Assembly: GCA_944358685.1 (NCBI GenBank)
Contig: CALVRQ010000022.1
Coordinates: 1 to 13,637, forward strand
Direction: 5' to 3'
Length of the DNA stretch: 13,637 nt
Origin: an uncultured Bacilli bacterium
GTDB lineage: Bacteria; Bacillota_I; Bacilli_A; RF39; UBA660
A program made the position numbers and the translations under genes. This document shows, piece by piece, positions 6,603-13,497 of the stretch (positions are counted from its first letter, which is position 1; each line of letters starts with the position of its first letter). The notes under the pieces are model-generated. The model ran no database searches and was not told where the DNA came from. It saw nothing but the letters and a program-made list of their open reading frames with translations.

Positions 6603-8480
6603 ATGTTTCAAAGTTTTAAGGTTTATAGAGCAAAACATTTAAGAGCTGAAAGTATTGATGGCTCATTGAAAGAAAAATTACGTAGATTATTAAGTAATCC
6701 AAGAGGCTTTTTTAAAGAGGCGGTTTTAGCTGGTGGTTTACTTAGTATGTTAGCTGGAGCACCAACACCTGCTCTTGCTCAAGATGCTAGTATTGTTAAT
6801 AACACTCCACAAGAAGGTCATGAACAAACTGTTGATTATAATTCTATGATTGGTAGTGAAGAATTTACTGCACAAATAAATGAAGCAGTAGCGGCATCTC
6901 AAGCAATTACTGATGCTAGAAATGCAGATGCTACACCTGTAACTGAGACTACTTTAACCAGTGAAGTTACACCTACCATTAATGAAGATATTAATAGTAA
7001 AGTACCAGAAGTTGAAAACACAACTGAGAATACTCAAACAAATTCAGAAGTAACTACTCCGATTGTCGATGAAAATCAAATGCAAGAAAATGAAGTGAAT
7101 AATGATATGCAAAATGGTAATGGAAATACATTGCCAGAGAACACAGATACAACTACCGAAGCAACTAATGATGTACAAAATGGTAATGAAGGTACATTGC
7201 CAGAGAACACAGATACAACTACCGAAGAAGATATGGGACAAGAAAACATAGAAGAAAATAATCAGACTACCGATGAAGTTACACCACCAACTACCGAAAG
7301 CAATCAAAATGTTTTAGAAAATAATGAAAATGGTTTTCAAGTTTTCGAACAGGATGGACAAATTTATGTTGTAGGAGATGTTTCAGAAGAGCAATTACAA
7401 CAAATTACAGATAAATACGGTAGTGTTAATGCATTTGATAAAGAAACTGTGGATAATAATTTAGAAGCCGGAACATCTGTAAGCTTAGGTGATTCAGGGT
7501 ACACTGCGACAAAAGATGAAAACGGTAACGTAGTTATTAATGATGCTAATGGTAATGTAATTACTTCTTGGGAATCGCAAAATGAAAATATTCAAGATAA
7601 CACGCAAGGAAACGAACAAACCAATAATGGTGTATCTGATTTTGAAGTAGATGACAATGAATATTTACTTATCAAAAATGAAGATGGAAGTTATACAATA
7701 GCTCAAGGTGGCGTTGGTTTAAGTGGCGGACAACTTCAAGATTTAATTAATGAGCTTAAACAAAATGGTAAACTTCCAGAAGATGCAATAGTAAATTCCG
7801 ATGTTTTACCACAAGCTCCAACTGATGAAATGATTCAAAATGGTCAAACCGAACAATCTGCTACTATTGGAGATTATGTGTTCTCAACTTCTGATGGACA
7901 AAATTATACAGTATATGATAAAGATGGAAATGTTGTAACAACAATTTCTAAAGATGATTATGAAAAATTAGAAGATGATCAATTGGGAGATAATCAAGAT
8001 ATGTCAAATAATCCAGATGCTGAACCTGGAGATAAACCAATAGAAGACAATCCTGAACCGGAGCCAACTCCGGAACCAACTCCAGAGCCAACTCCGGAAC
8101 CAACTCCAGAGCCAACTCCAGAGCCAACTCCGGAGCCTACACCTGAACCAACTCCAGAACCAATACCAGAGCCAACTCCAGATGAACCTGTATATACTAC
8201 AACTTCAACAAACCCACAAACAGGAAATGAGTCTGCTATCATGGCTATTGCAAGTGGAATTGCTGGTGCTGGACTAGTTGGAGCTGGAATTGCTAGTGCT
8301 AAACGAAAAAAAGAAGAAACAGATGAAGAACTTGATGATTCTAAAGATTTAAAAACAGTTGAACCAGATAATGATTATGAAGCTATCGCTGAAGCTTGGA
8401 TTAATAGTCCTGAGAGAGAAGAATGGTTAGCAAGCCGAAATAATGTTCAACCAAACAGTCATTTAAGGAAAACACGTTAG
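6603..8480 (+). CDS. Repeat-rich cell-wall surface protein with NPQTG sorting motif and cytoplasmic tail
   Basis: A 625-aa secreted, wall-anchored protein. The signal peptide is long: a basic region of about 38 residues (KEKLRRLLSNPRGFF), a hydrophobic core (40-52) and a likely cut after ALA (57-59). The mature part is acidic and Asn/Thr/Gln/Glu-rich, including a 22-residue tandem repeat (about 167-210). Two diverged modules follow (about 239-325 and 345-450), each with an x-DGxY/VY strand, a helix containing QLQ, and a GNV-V/T-I strand pair. Residues 484-525 form a Pro-Glu-Pro-Thr stalk. NPQTGN (537-542) with a Gly/Ala-rich hydrophobic stretch and KRKK (568-571) makes a sorting signal. Unusually, about 54 further acidic residues follow the basic stop. 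It is probably first in an operon with the thioester adhesin. Its ligand is unknown. A membrane protein that is never cleaved is the alternative. Confidence 0.85.
   Translation: MFQSFKVYRAKHLRAESIDGSLKEKLRRLLSNPRGFFKEAVLAGGLLSMLAGAPTPALAQDASIVNNTPQEGHEQTVDYNSMIGSEEFTAQINEAVAASQAITDARNADATPVTETTLTSEVTPTINEDINSKVPEVENTTENTQTNSEVTTPIVDENQMQENEVNNDMQNGNGNTLPENTDTTTEATNDVQNGNEGTLPENTDTTTEEDMGQENIEENNQTTDEVTPPTTESNQNVLENNENGFQVFEQDGQIYVVGDVSEEQLQQITDKYGSVNAFDKETVDNNLEAGTSVSLGDSGYTATKDENGNVVINDANGNVITSWESQNENIQDNTQGNEQTNNGVSDFEVDDNEYLLIKNEDGSYTIAQGGVGLSGGQLQDLINELKQNGKLPEDAIVNSDVLPQAPTDEMIQNGQTEQSATIGDYVFSTSDGQNYTVYDKDGNVVTTISKDDYEKLEDDQLGDNQDMSNNPDAEPGDKPIEDNPEPEPTPEPTPEPTPEPTPEPTPEPTPEPTPEPTPEPIPEPTPDEPVYTTTSTNPQTGNESAIMAIASGIAGAGLVGAGIASAKRKKEETDEELDDSKDLKTVEPDNDYEAIAEAWINSPEREEWLASRNNVQPNSHLRKTR
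7101..7232 (+). repeat. Two 66-bp tandem repeats within the surface protein gene
   Basis: Copies at 7101-7166 and 7167-7232 are near-identical over their first 61 bp, including the shared block ACATTGCCAGAGAACACAGA. They encode two 22-residue units with TLPENTDTTTE in common. High nucleotide identity suggests a recent duplication and possible length variation between strains. Confidence 0.85.
8052..8177 (+). repeat. 12-bp repeats encoding a Pro-Glu-Pro-Thr stalk
   Basis: After an initial PEPEPT come seven PEPT units, one PEPI and one PEPT (residues 484-525). Codons alternate between CCA/CCG/CCT and GAA/GAG, so the array is not a perfect DNA repeat. Such Pro-rich stalks typically span the cell wall next to a sorting signal. 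Confidence 0.9.
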
Positions 8481-8501
8481 TCAAAGTAAGGAGGAATAAA
8501 T

Positions 8502-9746
8502 ATGAAAAATATTAAGAGAGTATTTAATGGTTTTATTGCTTTATTAATAGTTGCAGTTGTATCTGTTACTTTAATGCCTTCAATTAATGCGGCTCCTAAT
8601 AACCCTACAATTAATAGGGAAGGAGTTATGGTTTCTTACATTGGAGAAAATTATAATTGGGCAAAATTTAAAACTTCAGATGGTAAAATTGCTTATTGTA
8701 TGGACTTAGCTAAAAAATGGCCTGAGAAAACTACCAATGTTTCATTGGTAAAAGAAGGAGATGCTGGATTAACATATATCCTTCAAAATGGTTATCCTTA
8801 TAAGACTATAAAAGGTAATGGTGAACAAGATAGATTTATTACGCAAGCAGCAGTTTGGTGGTATTTATCAGATACTGGTCAAACAGATAAGTTAAGTTCA
8901 GATTTTACAACTGATGCAGCAGATCCTTATGGACTTAGAAGTTATATTCAAAAATTAGTTAGTGAAGCTAAGAATGCTAAAGCAAATGCTGAATCTTCAT
9001 TAGATGTTAAAGTAAGTAATTCTAATATGAGTTTATCTAGTGATGGAAATTACTTTGTTTCTGAAGAAATTGCTCCAACTTTGACTGGTGCATCAACATA
9101 TAAAGTTAGTGTTAGTGGTGCTCCTAGTGGTACTATTGTTACTGATACTAATGGAACTACTAAAAATACATTTAATGCAGGTGATAAATTCTTAGTTAAA
9201 ATTCCTGTTAATGCTTTGGGTCAAACAACAACAATTAAAGTTACAGTATCAGCTACTGGAAGTGCAAAATCATATATTTATCAACCAACTGATACATCTT
9301 ATCAACGTTTAGTAACTTTATATACTGATGATTTATCTAAAGAAATTAGTCTAACTGCTAAGTTAGATAAACCAAAAGTTTGTGTTGATTATGTTATTGT
9401 TGGTGATGTTAAACCAGATCCTGATTTAACTGATCCAACTCCTGGTAGAAGTTGTTATGATAAAGGTACTAGTTATGATCAAGAGAAAGAATTAACTACT
9501 AGACAAGAAAATTGTAAATTTAATGGTTGGTATACTAAAGAAGATTTAACTGGTAAATGGGTAGACGGTACAGCTTTAAATAATAACATGACATTATATG
9601 GTGCATGGGATTGTGGAACTGTTATCAGTGTTCCTAATACAGCTTCTAAGCTTCCACTTACAATTTTAGGAGTAGGACTACTTATAATTGCTGGTGGTGT
9701 AGCGGTAGTAATATATCGTGATAAAAAAATGAAAGCTAATAAATAA
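8502..9746 (+). CDS. Cys-Gln thioester-domain surface adhesin with VPNTA sorting signal
   Basis: A 414-aa wall-anchored protein. Signal peptide at residues 1-30 (cut near INA-AP). The next domain is a thioester (TED) domain: Cys66 in IAYCMDL and Gln115 in FITQAAVWWYL match the Cys and Gln that form an internal thioester, used for covalent attachment to host amines in the known Gram-positive proteins. The middle (about 165-290) is beta-rich, Ser/Thr/Val-rich and Ig-like. The region 318-370, with FNGWYTKEDLTGKWVDG and MTLYGAWDCG, matches a Listeria-Bacteroides (InlB B-type) repeat. The C-terminus has VPNTAS (377-382), a hydrophobic helix and a short basic tail, which is a variant sorting signal. 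AAGGAGG (8488-8494) precedes the ATG, and the 21-bp gap to the upstream gene implies an operon. Target not deducible. Confidence 0.9.
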   Translation: MKNIKRVFNGFIALLIVAVVSVTLMPSINAAPNNPTINREGVMVSYIGENYNWAKFKTSDGKIAYCMDLAKKWPEKTTNVSLVKEGDAGLTYILQNGYPYKTIKGNGEQDRFITQAAVWWYLSDTGQTDKLSSDFTTDAADPYGLRSYIQKLVSEAKNAKANAESSLDVKVSNSNMSLSSDGNYFVSEEIAPTLTGASTYKVSVSGAPSGTIVTDTNGTTKNTFNAGDKFLVKIPVNALGQTTTIKVTVSATGSAKSYIYQPTDTSYQRLVTLYTDDLSKEISLTAKLDKPKVCVDYVIVGDVKPDPDLTDPTPGRSCYDKGTSYDQEKELTTRQENCKFNGWYTKEDLTGKWVDGTALNNNMTLYGAWDCGTVISVPNTASKLPLTILGVGLLIIAGGVAVVIYRDKKMKANK

Positions 9747-9751
9747 TTTTT

Positions 9752-9776
9752 AACCTAGCAAATGCTAGGTTTTTTT
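9752..9776 (+). terminator. Intrinsic terminator of the surface-protein operon
   Basis: AACCTAGC (9752-9759), loop AAAT, GCTAGGTT (9764-9771), then a run of T to 9776. It lies 5 bp after the adhesin stop codon. Confidence 0.9.
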
Positions 9777-9795
9777 ATTTAAAAAATATTTAAAA

Positions 9796-9801
9796 TATGA
9801 T
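9796..9801 (+). promoter_or_regulatory. Possible -10 of the dnaB-dnaI promoter
   Basis: TATGAT stands about 24 bp before the start codon, but the -35 position (9773-9778) falls in the T tract of the preceding terminator and matches poorly. A promoter is expected here because the surface operon is terminated just upstream. Confidence 0.4.
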
Positions 9802-9812
9802 ACACTAATATG

Positions 9813-9820
9813 AGAGGTGA
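9813..9820 (+). promoter_or_regulatory. Ribosome binding site deciding the dnaB start
   Basis: AGAGGTGA lies 5 nt before the ATG at 9826. It overlaps the alternative in-frame GTG at 9817, which would have no usable site of its own, so the ATG is preferred. Confidence 0.75.
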
Positions 9821-9825
9821 GAGAT

Positions 9826-11088
9826 ATGAATTTACTACCAGCAGATACTTATATTGTTAAGAATGCAACAATTTTAAATAATGAATCTCGCCTTATTTTA
9901 ATTAAGTTATATCAGCCAATTATTGGTAGTGTAGCTATTAGTTTATATTTTACTTTATGGAGTAATTTGGATGCCAGTCAGATTATTTCGGCGGAATATA
10001 CTCATCATAGTTTGATGGCAGAAATGCGAATAAAGTTAGAGGATATTTTAGAAGCTAGAGAGAAATTAGAAGCGATTGGTCTTTTAAAAACATATATAAA
10101 AAAAGGAAATATTAACAGTTATATTTATGAGCTATATTCTCCTTTGGAACCTAGTGAATTTATAGATAACCCTATTTTGGCAACGACACTTATTAGTAAT
10201 ATTGGCAAAGCTGAATATGAAAAAGTTTTAAATATTTTTAAAGTTCCTTCTATTGATTTGGAGGATTATAAGGATGTCAGTACTTCTTTTTCAGATGCTT
10301 TTGAAGTTACGAATTCTTTAGAAATTTATGATGGTAAAGATGTTCGTAAAATTAAACAAGTTGATTTATTAGTTGATGAGAGTATTGATTTGAATAGTTT
10401 ACTTGCGTTAATACCAAATGAGATTTTAAATCATCGTTCAATTACTAAGGATACTAAATCTTTAATTTATAAACTTGCATATATTTACAATTTAGATGAA
10501 GGTGAGCTTTCAGAATTAATTCGTAATTCAGTAAATGAAAAGAAGATAATTGATAAGGATTTGCTACGTTCTAATTGTCATAATTATTATACTTTTGAGC
10601 ATCAAAACACGACTCCTTCTTTAGTATACAAAAAGCAACCTGAGTATTTAAGAACTAAGGTTAGTGATGGTTCACGTAAATCTAAACAAATATATACTTT
10701 TGAGACTACTTCACCATATGATTTTTTAACTGGTAAGAATAAAGGAATTAAGCCTAGCAAAAAAGAACTACTTTTAGTTGAAAATTTAATGGTTGATTAT
10801 GAATTGACTCCTGGGGTTGTTAATGTGCTTGTTGATTACGTGCTTAGAATTAATGATAATAAATTAACTCGTAATTTTGTCTTGACAATAGCAAATCAAT
10901 GGAAAAGAAGTAACATAAAAACAGTAGAAGAAGCTATGGCTATATGTAAGAAAGAAAATAAAAATAAGGTCAAAGCTAAGGTGGTTAGGAAAGAGGTAAA
11001 ACCTGATTGGTTTGATAAAAAGTTTGAAGAGAATGTTGCAACCAGTGATGACATAGCTGCTTTAGAGGCTAGCTTGAAAGACTTATAG
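9826..11088 (+). CDS. dnaB: Bacillus-type replication initiation and membrane attachment protein DnaB
   Basis: A 420-aa protein of the DnaB/DnaD family (not the helicase). It acts with DnaD and DnaI to load the replicative helicase at the origin and at restarted forks. The N-terminus (MNLLPADTYIVKN, then NNESRLILIKLYQPIIG) is a DnaD/DnaB-type winged-helix region. The C-terminal DnaB_2 domain (about 298-385) holds the family motif F351-x3-I355-x3-W359 with NIKT, which in this family binds single-stranded DNA. The charged C-terminus contains KNKVKAKVVRKEV. It is somewhat shorter than the B. subtilis protein (472 aa). dnaI follows after 11 bp, as in Bacilli, so the pair forms one unit. Starting at GTG 9817 would add three residues and is less likely. 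Confidence 0.9.
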   Translation: MNLLPADTYIVKNATILNNESRLILIKLYQPIIGSVAISLYFTLWSNLDASQIISAEYTHHSLMAEMRIKLEDILEAREKLEAIGLLKTYIKKGNINSYIYELYSPLEPSEFIDNPILATTLISNIGKAEYEKVLNIFKVPSIDLEDYKDVSTSFSDAFEVTNSLEIYDGKDVRKIKQVDLLVDESIDLNSLLALIPNEILNHRSITKDTKSLIYKLAYIYNLDEGELSELIRNSVNEKKIIDKDLLRSNCHNYYTFEHQNTTPSLVYKKQPEYLRTKVSDGSRKSKQIYTFETTSPYDFLTGKNKGIKPSKKELLLVENLMVDYELTPGVVNVLVDYVLRINDNKLTRNFVLTIANQWKRSNIKTVEEAMAICKKENKNKVKAKVVRKEVKPDWFDKKFEENVATSDDIAALEASLKDL

Positions 11089-11099
11089 AGGTGATTTAA

Positions 11100-12020
11100 G
11101 TGCAAAAAGTTGGAGATAAGTTAAAAAAAAATAATTTAGATTATTTATTGGATGAAGCTTATGATGAGGCTTTAGAAAATGCAGATTTTAAAGAGTTTGT
11201 TTGTAAGTTAAAAATAAAAAGAGAAGTACTTAAGAAGTATACTTCGCTTTTAGAAGAAAGCTCCATAGAGTATCATAATTGCCAAAATTGTCCTGGTTTA
11301 GTGGCTTGTCAGAATAAAATAACTGGATATGCGAAATTGCCAAAGTTAAATGGTGAGACTCTGGAGTTTAGTTATAAGCCTTGCAAGTATAAGAAGAAAG
11401 TGGATAAAGAAGAAAAGTTACATAGTAATACAATGCTTTTTAATGTTCCTAAGGAAATTAAAGAGGCTTCAATTAAAAAGATTTATAAGACTGATAAAAA
11501 TAGATATCAGACTATTTTATGGCTTACAGAGTTTATAAAAAAATATAAGAAGGATATTCATCAAAAAGGTCTTTATTTATGTGGTAATTTTGGATGTGGT
11601 AAGACGTATTTGATAGCTGCAATATTTAATGAACTTGGTAAAGATGGGGTTAAAAGTGCTATTGTGTTTTGGCCAGAGTTTTTAAATAGTTTAAAGTCAT
11701 CTTTTAATTCAGAGATTAAAAATGAATTTAAAAATAAATATAATTATGTTAAAAAAGTTCCTTTACTTTTGATTGATGATTTAGGAGCTGAAGCTGTAAC
11801 TCCTTGGGCTCGTGATGAAATTTTATGTCCGCTTTTACAATATAGAATGGATGAAAAGTTACCAACCTTTTTTACTTCTAATTTGGATTTAAAAGCTTTA
11901 GAGAATCATTTAGCAATCACTTCTAAAGGAGATGAAGTGATTAAGGCAGGGCGTATTATTTCCCGCATAAAGCAACTTACAGAGTATCAAGAGATGATTA
12001 GTAAAAATTTAAGAGAATAA
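11100..12020 (+). CDS. dnaI: Primosomal helicase loader DnaI
   Basis: A 306-aa AAA+ ATPase that loads the replicative helicase ring onto DNA with DnaB. The N-terminal helicase-binding domain has Cys61-x2-Cys64, Cys70 and Cys95, consistent with the zinc site known in DnaI. The ATPase has Walker A CGNFGCGKT (161-169, Lys168), Walker B PLLLIDDLG (221-229, Asp226-227), a sensor segment FFTSNLDLKALE, and a C-terminal arginine pair in GRIISR (Arg285, Arg289). The start is GTG, set by GAGGTGAT (11087-11094), which overlaps the end of dnaB. Length is normal and nothing is broken. An insertion sequence begins 12 bp after the stop, so the gene normally following has been displaced. Confidence 0.95.
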   Translation: MQKVGDKLKKNNLDYLLDEAYDEALENADFKEFVCKLKIKREVLKKYTSLLEESSIEYHNCQNCPGLVACQNKITGYAKLPKLNGETLEFSYKPCKYKKKVDKEEKLHSNTMLFNVPKEIKEASIKKIYKTDKNRYQTILWLTEFIKKYKKDIHQKGLYLCGNFGCGKTYLIAAIFNELGKDGVKSAIVFWPEFLNSLKSSFNSEIKNEFKNKYNYVKKVPLLLIDDLGAEAVTPWARDEILCPLLQYRMDEKLPTFFTSNLDLKALENHLAITSKGDEVIKAGRIISRIKQLTEYQEMISKNLRE

Positions 12021-12032
12021 TAACTAAAATAT

Positions 12033-12060
12033 CAGGATAAAAACATGAAAAAAACATAGA
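12033..12060 (+). repeat. Left terminal inverted repeat of the insertion sequence
   Basis: 28 bp starting CAGGATAAAAACATG. It matches the reversed right end with three base differences and one extra base. Confidence 0.9.
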
Positions 12061-12103
12061 ATGGTCAAAAAAGCAAATAAATATAAGCTTATTGGCCATT
12101 TTT
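12060..12103 (+). terminator. Terminator inside the left end of the insertion sequence
   Basis: AATGGTCAA (12060-12068) pairs with TTGGCCATT (12092-12100) with one G-T, and an inner stem AAGC/GCTT (12071-12074, 12087-12090) tops it. Five T follow on the plus strand (12099-12103). It would stop dnaB-dnaI transcripts from running antisense through the transposase, and the opposite strand may also terminate the transposase message, whose stop is at 12115-12117. Confidence 0.7.
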
Positions 12104-12114
12104 AAATATAAAAA

Positions 12115-13356
12115 TTAGTGAGCTAAAATATTGAAAAATCTAAGTATTTCAGTTTCATAATTAAGTGATAATTTAAATCTAATATTTTTTAAACTGGTAT
12201 TATAAACTCTTTTAACATCATTTAAAAAGGCAAGTGATAATTTTTTAAGTATTTGTAGATTAAATAAGGCATTTTTATCCATAGTAGAATTTTCGTCTTG
12301 CTTAAAAGTAAAATCTAAATGCCAGTGCAATTTATTTTCAACACTCCAATGTAACCTAATAGCATTTGAGAAAGTTTCAATATCATTGTATAAACTAGAA
12401 ATATAATATCTGCATTCTGCTATAGTATTATGTTTTGAAATAATGGTTTTTTTTACAAGTCCAAAACTTTTTATACCTTTCCATTTTTTTAAATCTTGAA
12501 ACCATGAAATATCTTCTGTTTGGAAATATTCATAAGTAACAATATTCCCTTGGCATTTTTCTATTTGTTTTTTGTAGGCACTTTGGGAATTACCAGCTTT
12601 TATACACTCTAATTTTTTTTCATCAAAATATAAGACTAGATCATTATAAAATGTACCTTGATTTTGTTTTAAAGGGACAACATACTCACCTTTAAGTTTG
12701 ATTACAGTTTCTACGTTTGTTTTTTGGGTATTCAACGCATCCCAAGTGATAATATTACCTTTGACATTTATTTTATCTAAAATTAAAGGAATAGTTGGTA
12801 TTTCGTTAGTTTTATCTTCAATCATTTGACTAGCTATACAAAGTCCTAAGTTATTAGAATAAACATTTAGAACATTTAAAGCCTTAACTTTTTCTCTAGT
12901 AATGCTTTCATTACGGTTAGAACCATTATCGGTTTTGCCATCTATGTTCATAATATCTCTTTTGCTTGCGAATATTTTTAAAACATCTTGAGCAAATAAA
13001 ACACAAATATTTTCTAGTTCATCTGGTTTAATTATAGCAAAAACTCTTTTATAGGTAATAGCTGATGGAATACCACTTGATAATTTCAAGAAAGATTTTA
13101 ACCATGTTTTTTTACTTTCAGCAAAAATTTTAATTTCTTCCCAACTATTACAGTTACCAAGAACAGCTAAAAAAGTTACTACAACTATGTCCCAAATCTT
13201 ATATTTTCTTTTTCCTTTTTGTCTTGAATCAGATAAATCTTTCATTTTTTCTTTAAATTCTTTTATAGCCTTAAAATCAAGTTCATCTAAAGATACTTCA
13301 TATTTTTTTAATTGTCTTCTAACTATTTCAGTTTTAGTTAATTTTTTTGTTGTCAA
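12115..13356 (-). CDS. ISAs1-family DDE transposase
   Basis: A DDE transposase of the ISAs1 (H-repeat-associated) family that cuts and joins the element ends. The N-terminal helical region leads into KGKRKYKIWD and SGIPSAITYKRVF, both typical. Counting from the farthest upstream start (TTG at 13368, 417 aa), the catalytic triad is Asp143 in NIDGK, Asp210 in ITWDALNTQK and Glu344 in RLHWSVENKLHWHLDFTFKQDE. All are present and the frame is intact, so it is probably active. The start is uncertain: TTG 13368 and GTG 13365 have no ribosome site, whereas TTG 13356 (413 aa) follows GGTGAT, the same pattern used by dnaI, and is preferred. It is longer than many family members (about 370-380 aa), with extra residues at the N-terminus. 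Confidence 0.92.
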   Translation of the reverse strand: MTTKKLTKTEIVRRQLKKYEVSLDELDFKAIKEFKEKMKDLSDSRQKGKRKYKIWDIVVVTFLAVLGNCNSWEEIKIFAESKKTWLKSFLKLSSGIPSAITYKRVFAIIKPDELENICVLFAQDVLKIFASKRDIMNIDGKTDNGSNRNESITREKVKALNVLNVYSNNLGLCIASQMIEDKTNEIPTIPLILDKINVKGNIITWDALNTQKTNVETVIKLKGEYVVPLKQNQGTFYNDLVLYFDEKKLECIKAGNSQSAYKKQIEKCQGNIVTYEYFQTEDISWFQDLKKWKGIKSFGLVKKTIISKHNTIAECRYYISSLYNDIETFSNAIRLHWSVENKLHWHLDFTFKQDENSTMDKNALFNLQILKKLSLAFLNDVKRVYNTSLKNIRFKLSLNYETEILRFFNILAH

Positions 13357-13470
13357 TTTAATCACCAATAATATTTTACATGGTTTTACAATTAAATTGG
13401 CTAATTTTTGTCTTTTTTTTCTATTTTTATATCATTTCTTTATTGTATTTACTACATGTCAATAGTTTTT

Positions 13471-13497
13471 TCTATATTTTTTTATGTTTCTATCCTG
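13471..13497 (-). repeat. Right terminal inverted repeat of the insertion sequence
   Basis: 27 bp ending CTATCCTG on the plus strand. Read inward it begins CAGGATAGAAACATAA, matching the left repeat. Confidence 0.9.

Larger units (their letters stand above)
12033..13497 (-). mobile_element. ISAs1-family insertion sequence, complete, 1465 bp
   Basis: The element is bounded by imperfect terminal inverted repeats (12033-12060 and 13471-13497), whose shared outer part reads CAGGATARAAACATRAAAAA. It encodes one intact ISAs1-type transposase on the minus strand. Its length fits the family. The family makes target duplications of about 8-10 bp, but the flanks (ACTAAAATAT on the left, CCATCAAAAA on the right) do not match. 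So the element is old, was left by recombination between copies, or its target duplication has been lost. It sits 12 bp after dnaI. The 130 bp upstream of the transposase has a perfect TTGACA (minus strand, 13462-13457) without a good -10 at 17 bp. Confidence 0.9.

Noticed and set aside
7101..8180. CRISPR-like array
   Set aside because: The repeats are in-frame protein repeats without spacers, and no cas genes are present.
7994..8242. Minus-strand frame encoding a Gly-Ser-Val repeat protein
   Set aside because: It is the complement of the Pro-Glu-Pro-Thr repeat and reflects only the repeat's composition.
354..12020. Possible alternative genetic code (TGA as Trp), because no gene here stops with TGA
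   Set aside because: All Trp codons seen are TGG and all genes are full length under the standard code. With about ten genes, absence of TGA stops is not significant.
13187..13465. Plus-strand open frame across the transposase start
   Set aside because: It is antisense to the transposase N-terminus and the right end of the insertion sequence, rich in Phe/Leu/Ser from AT bias, without a ribosome site.
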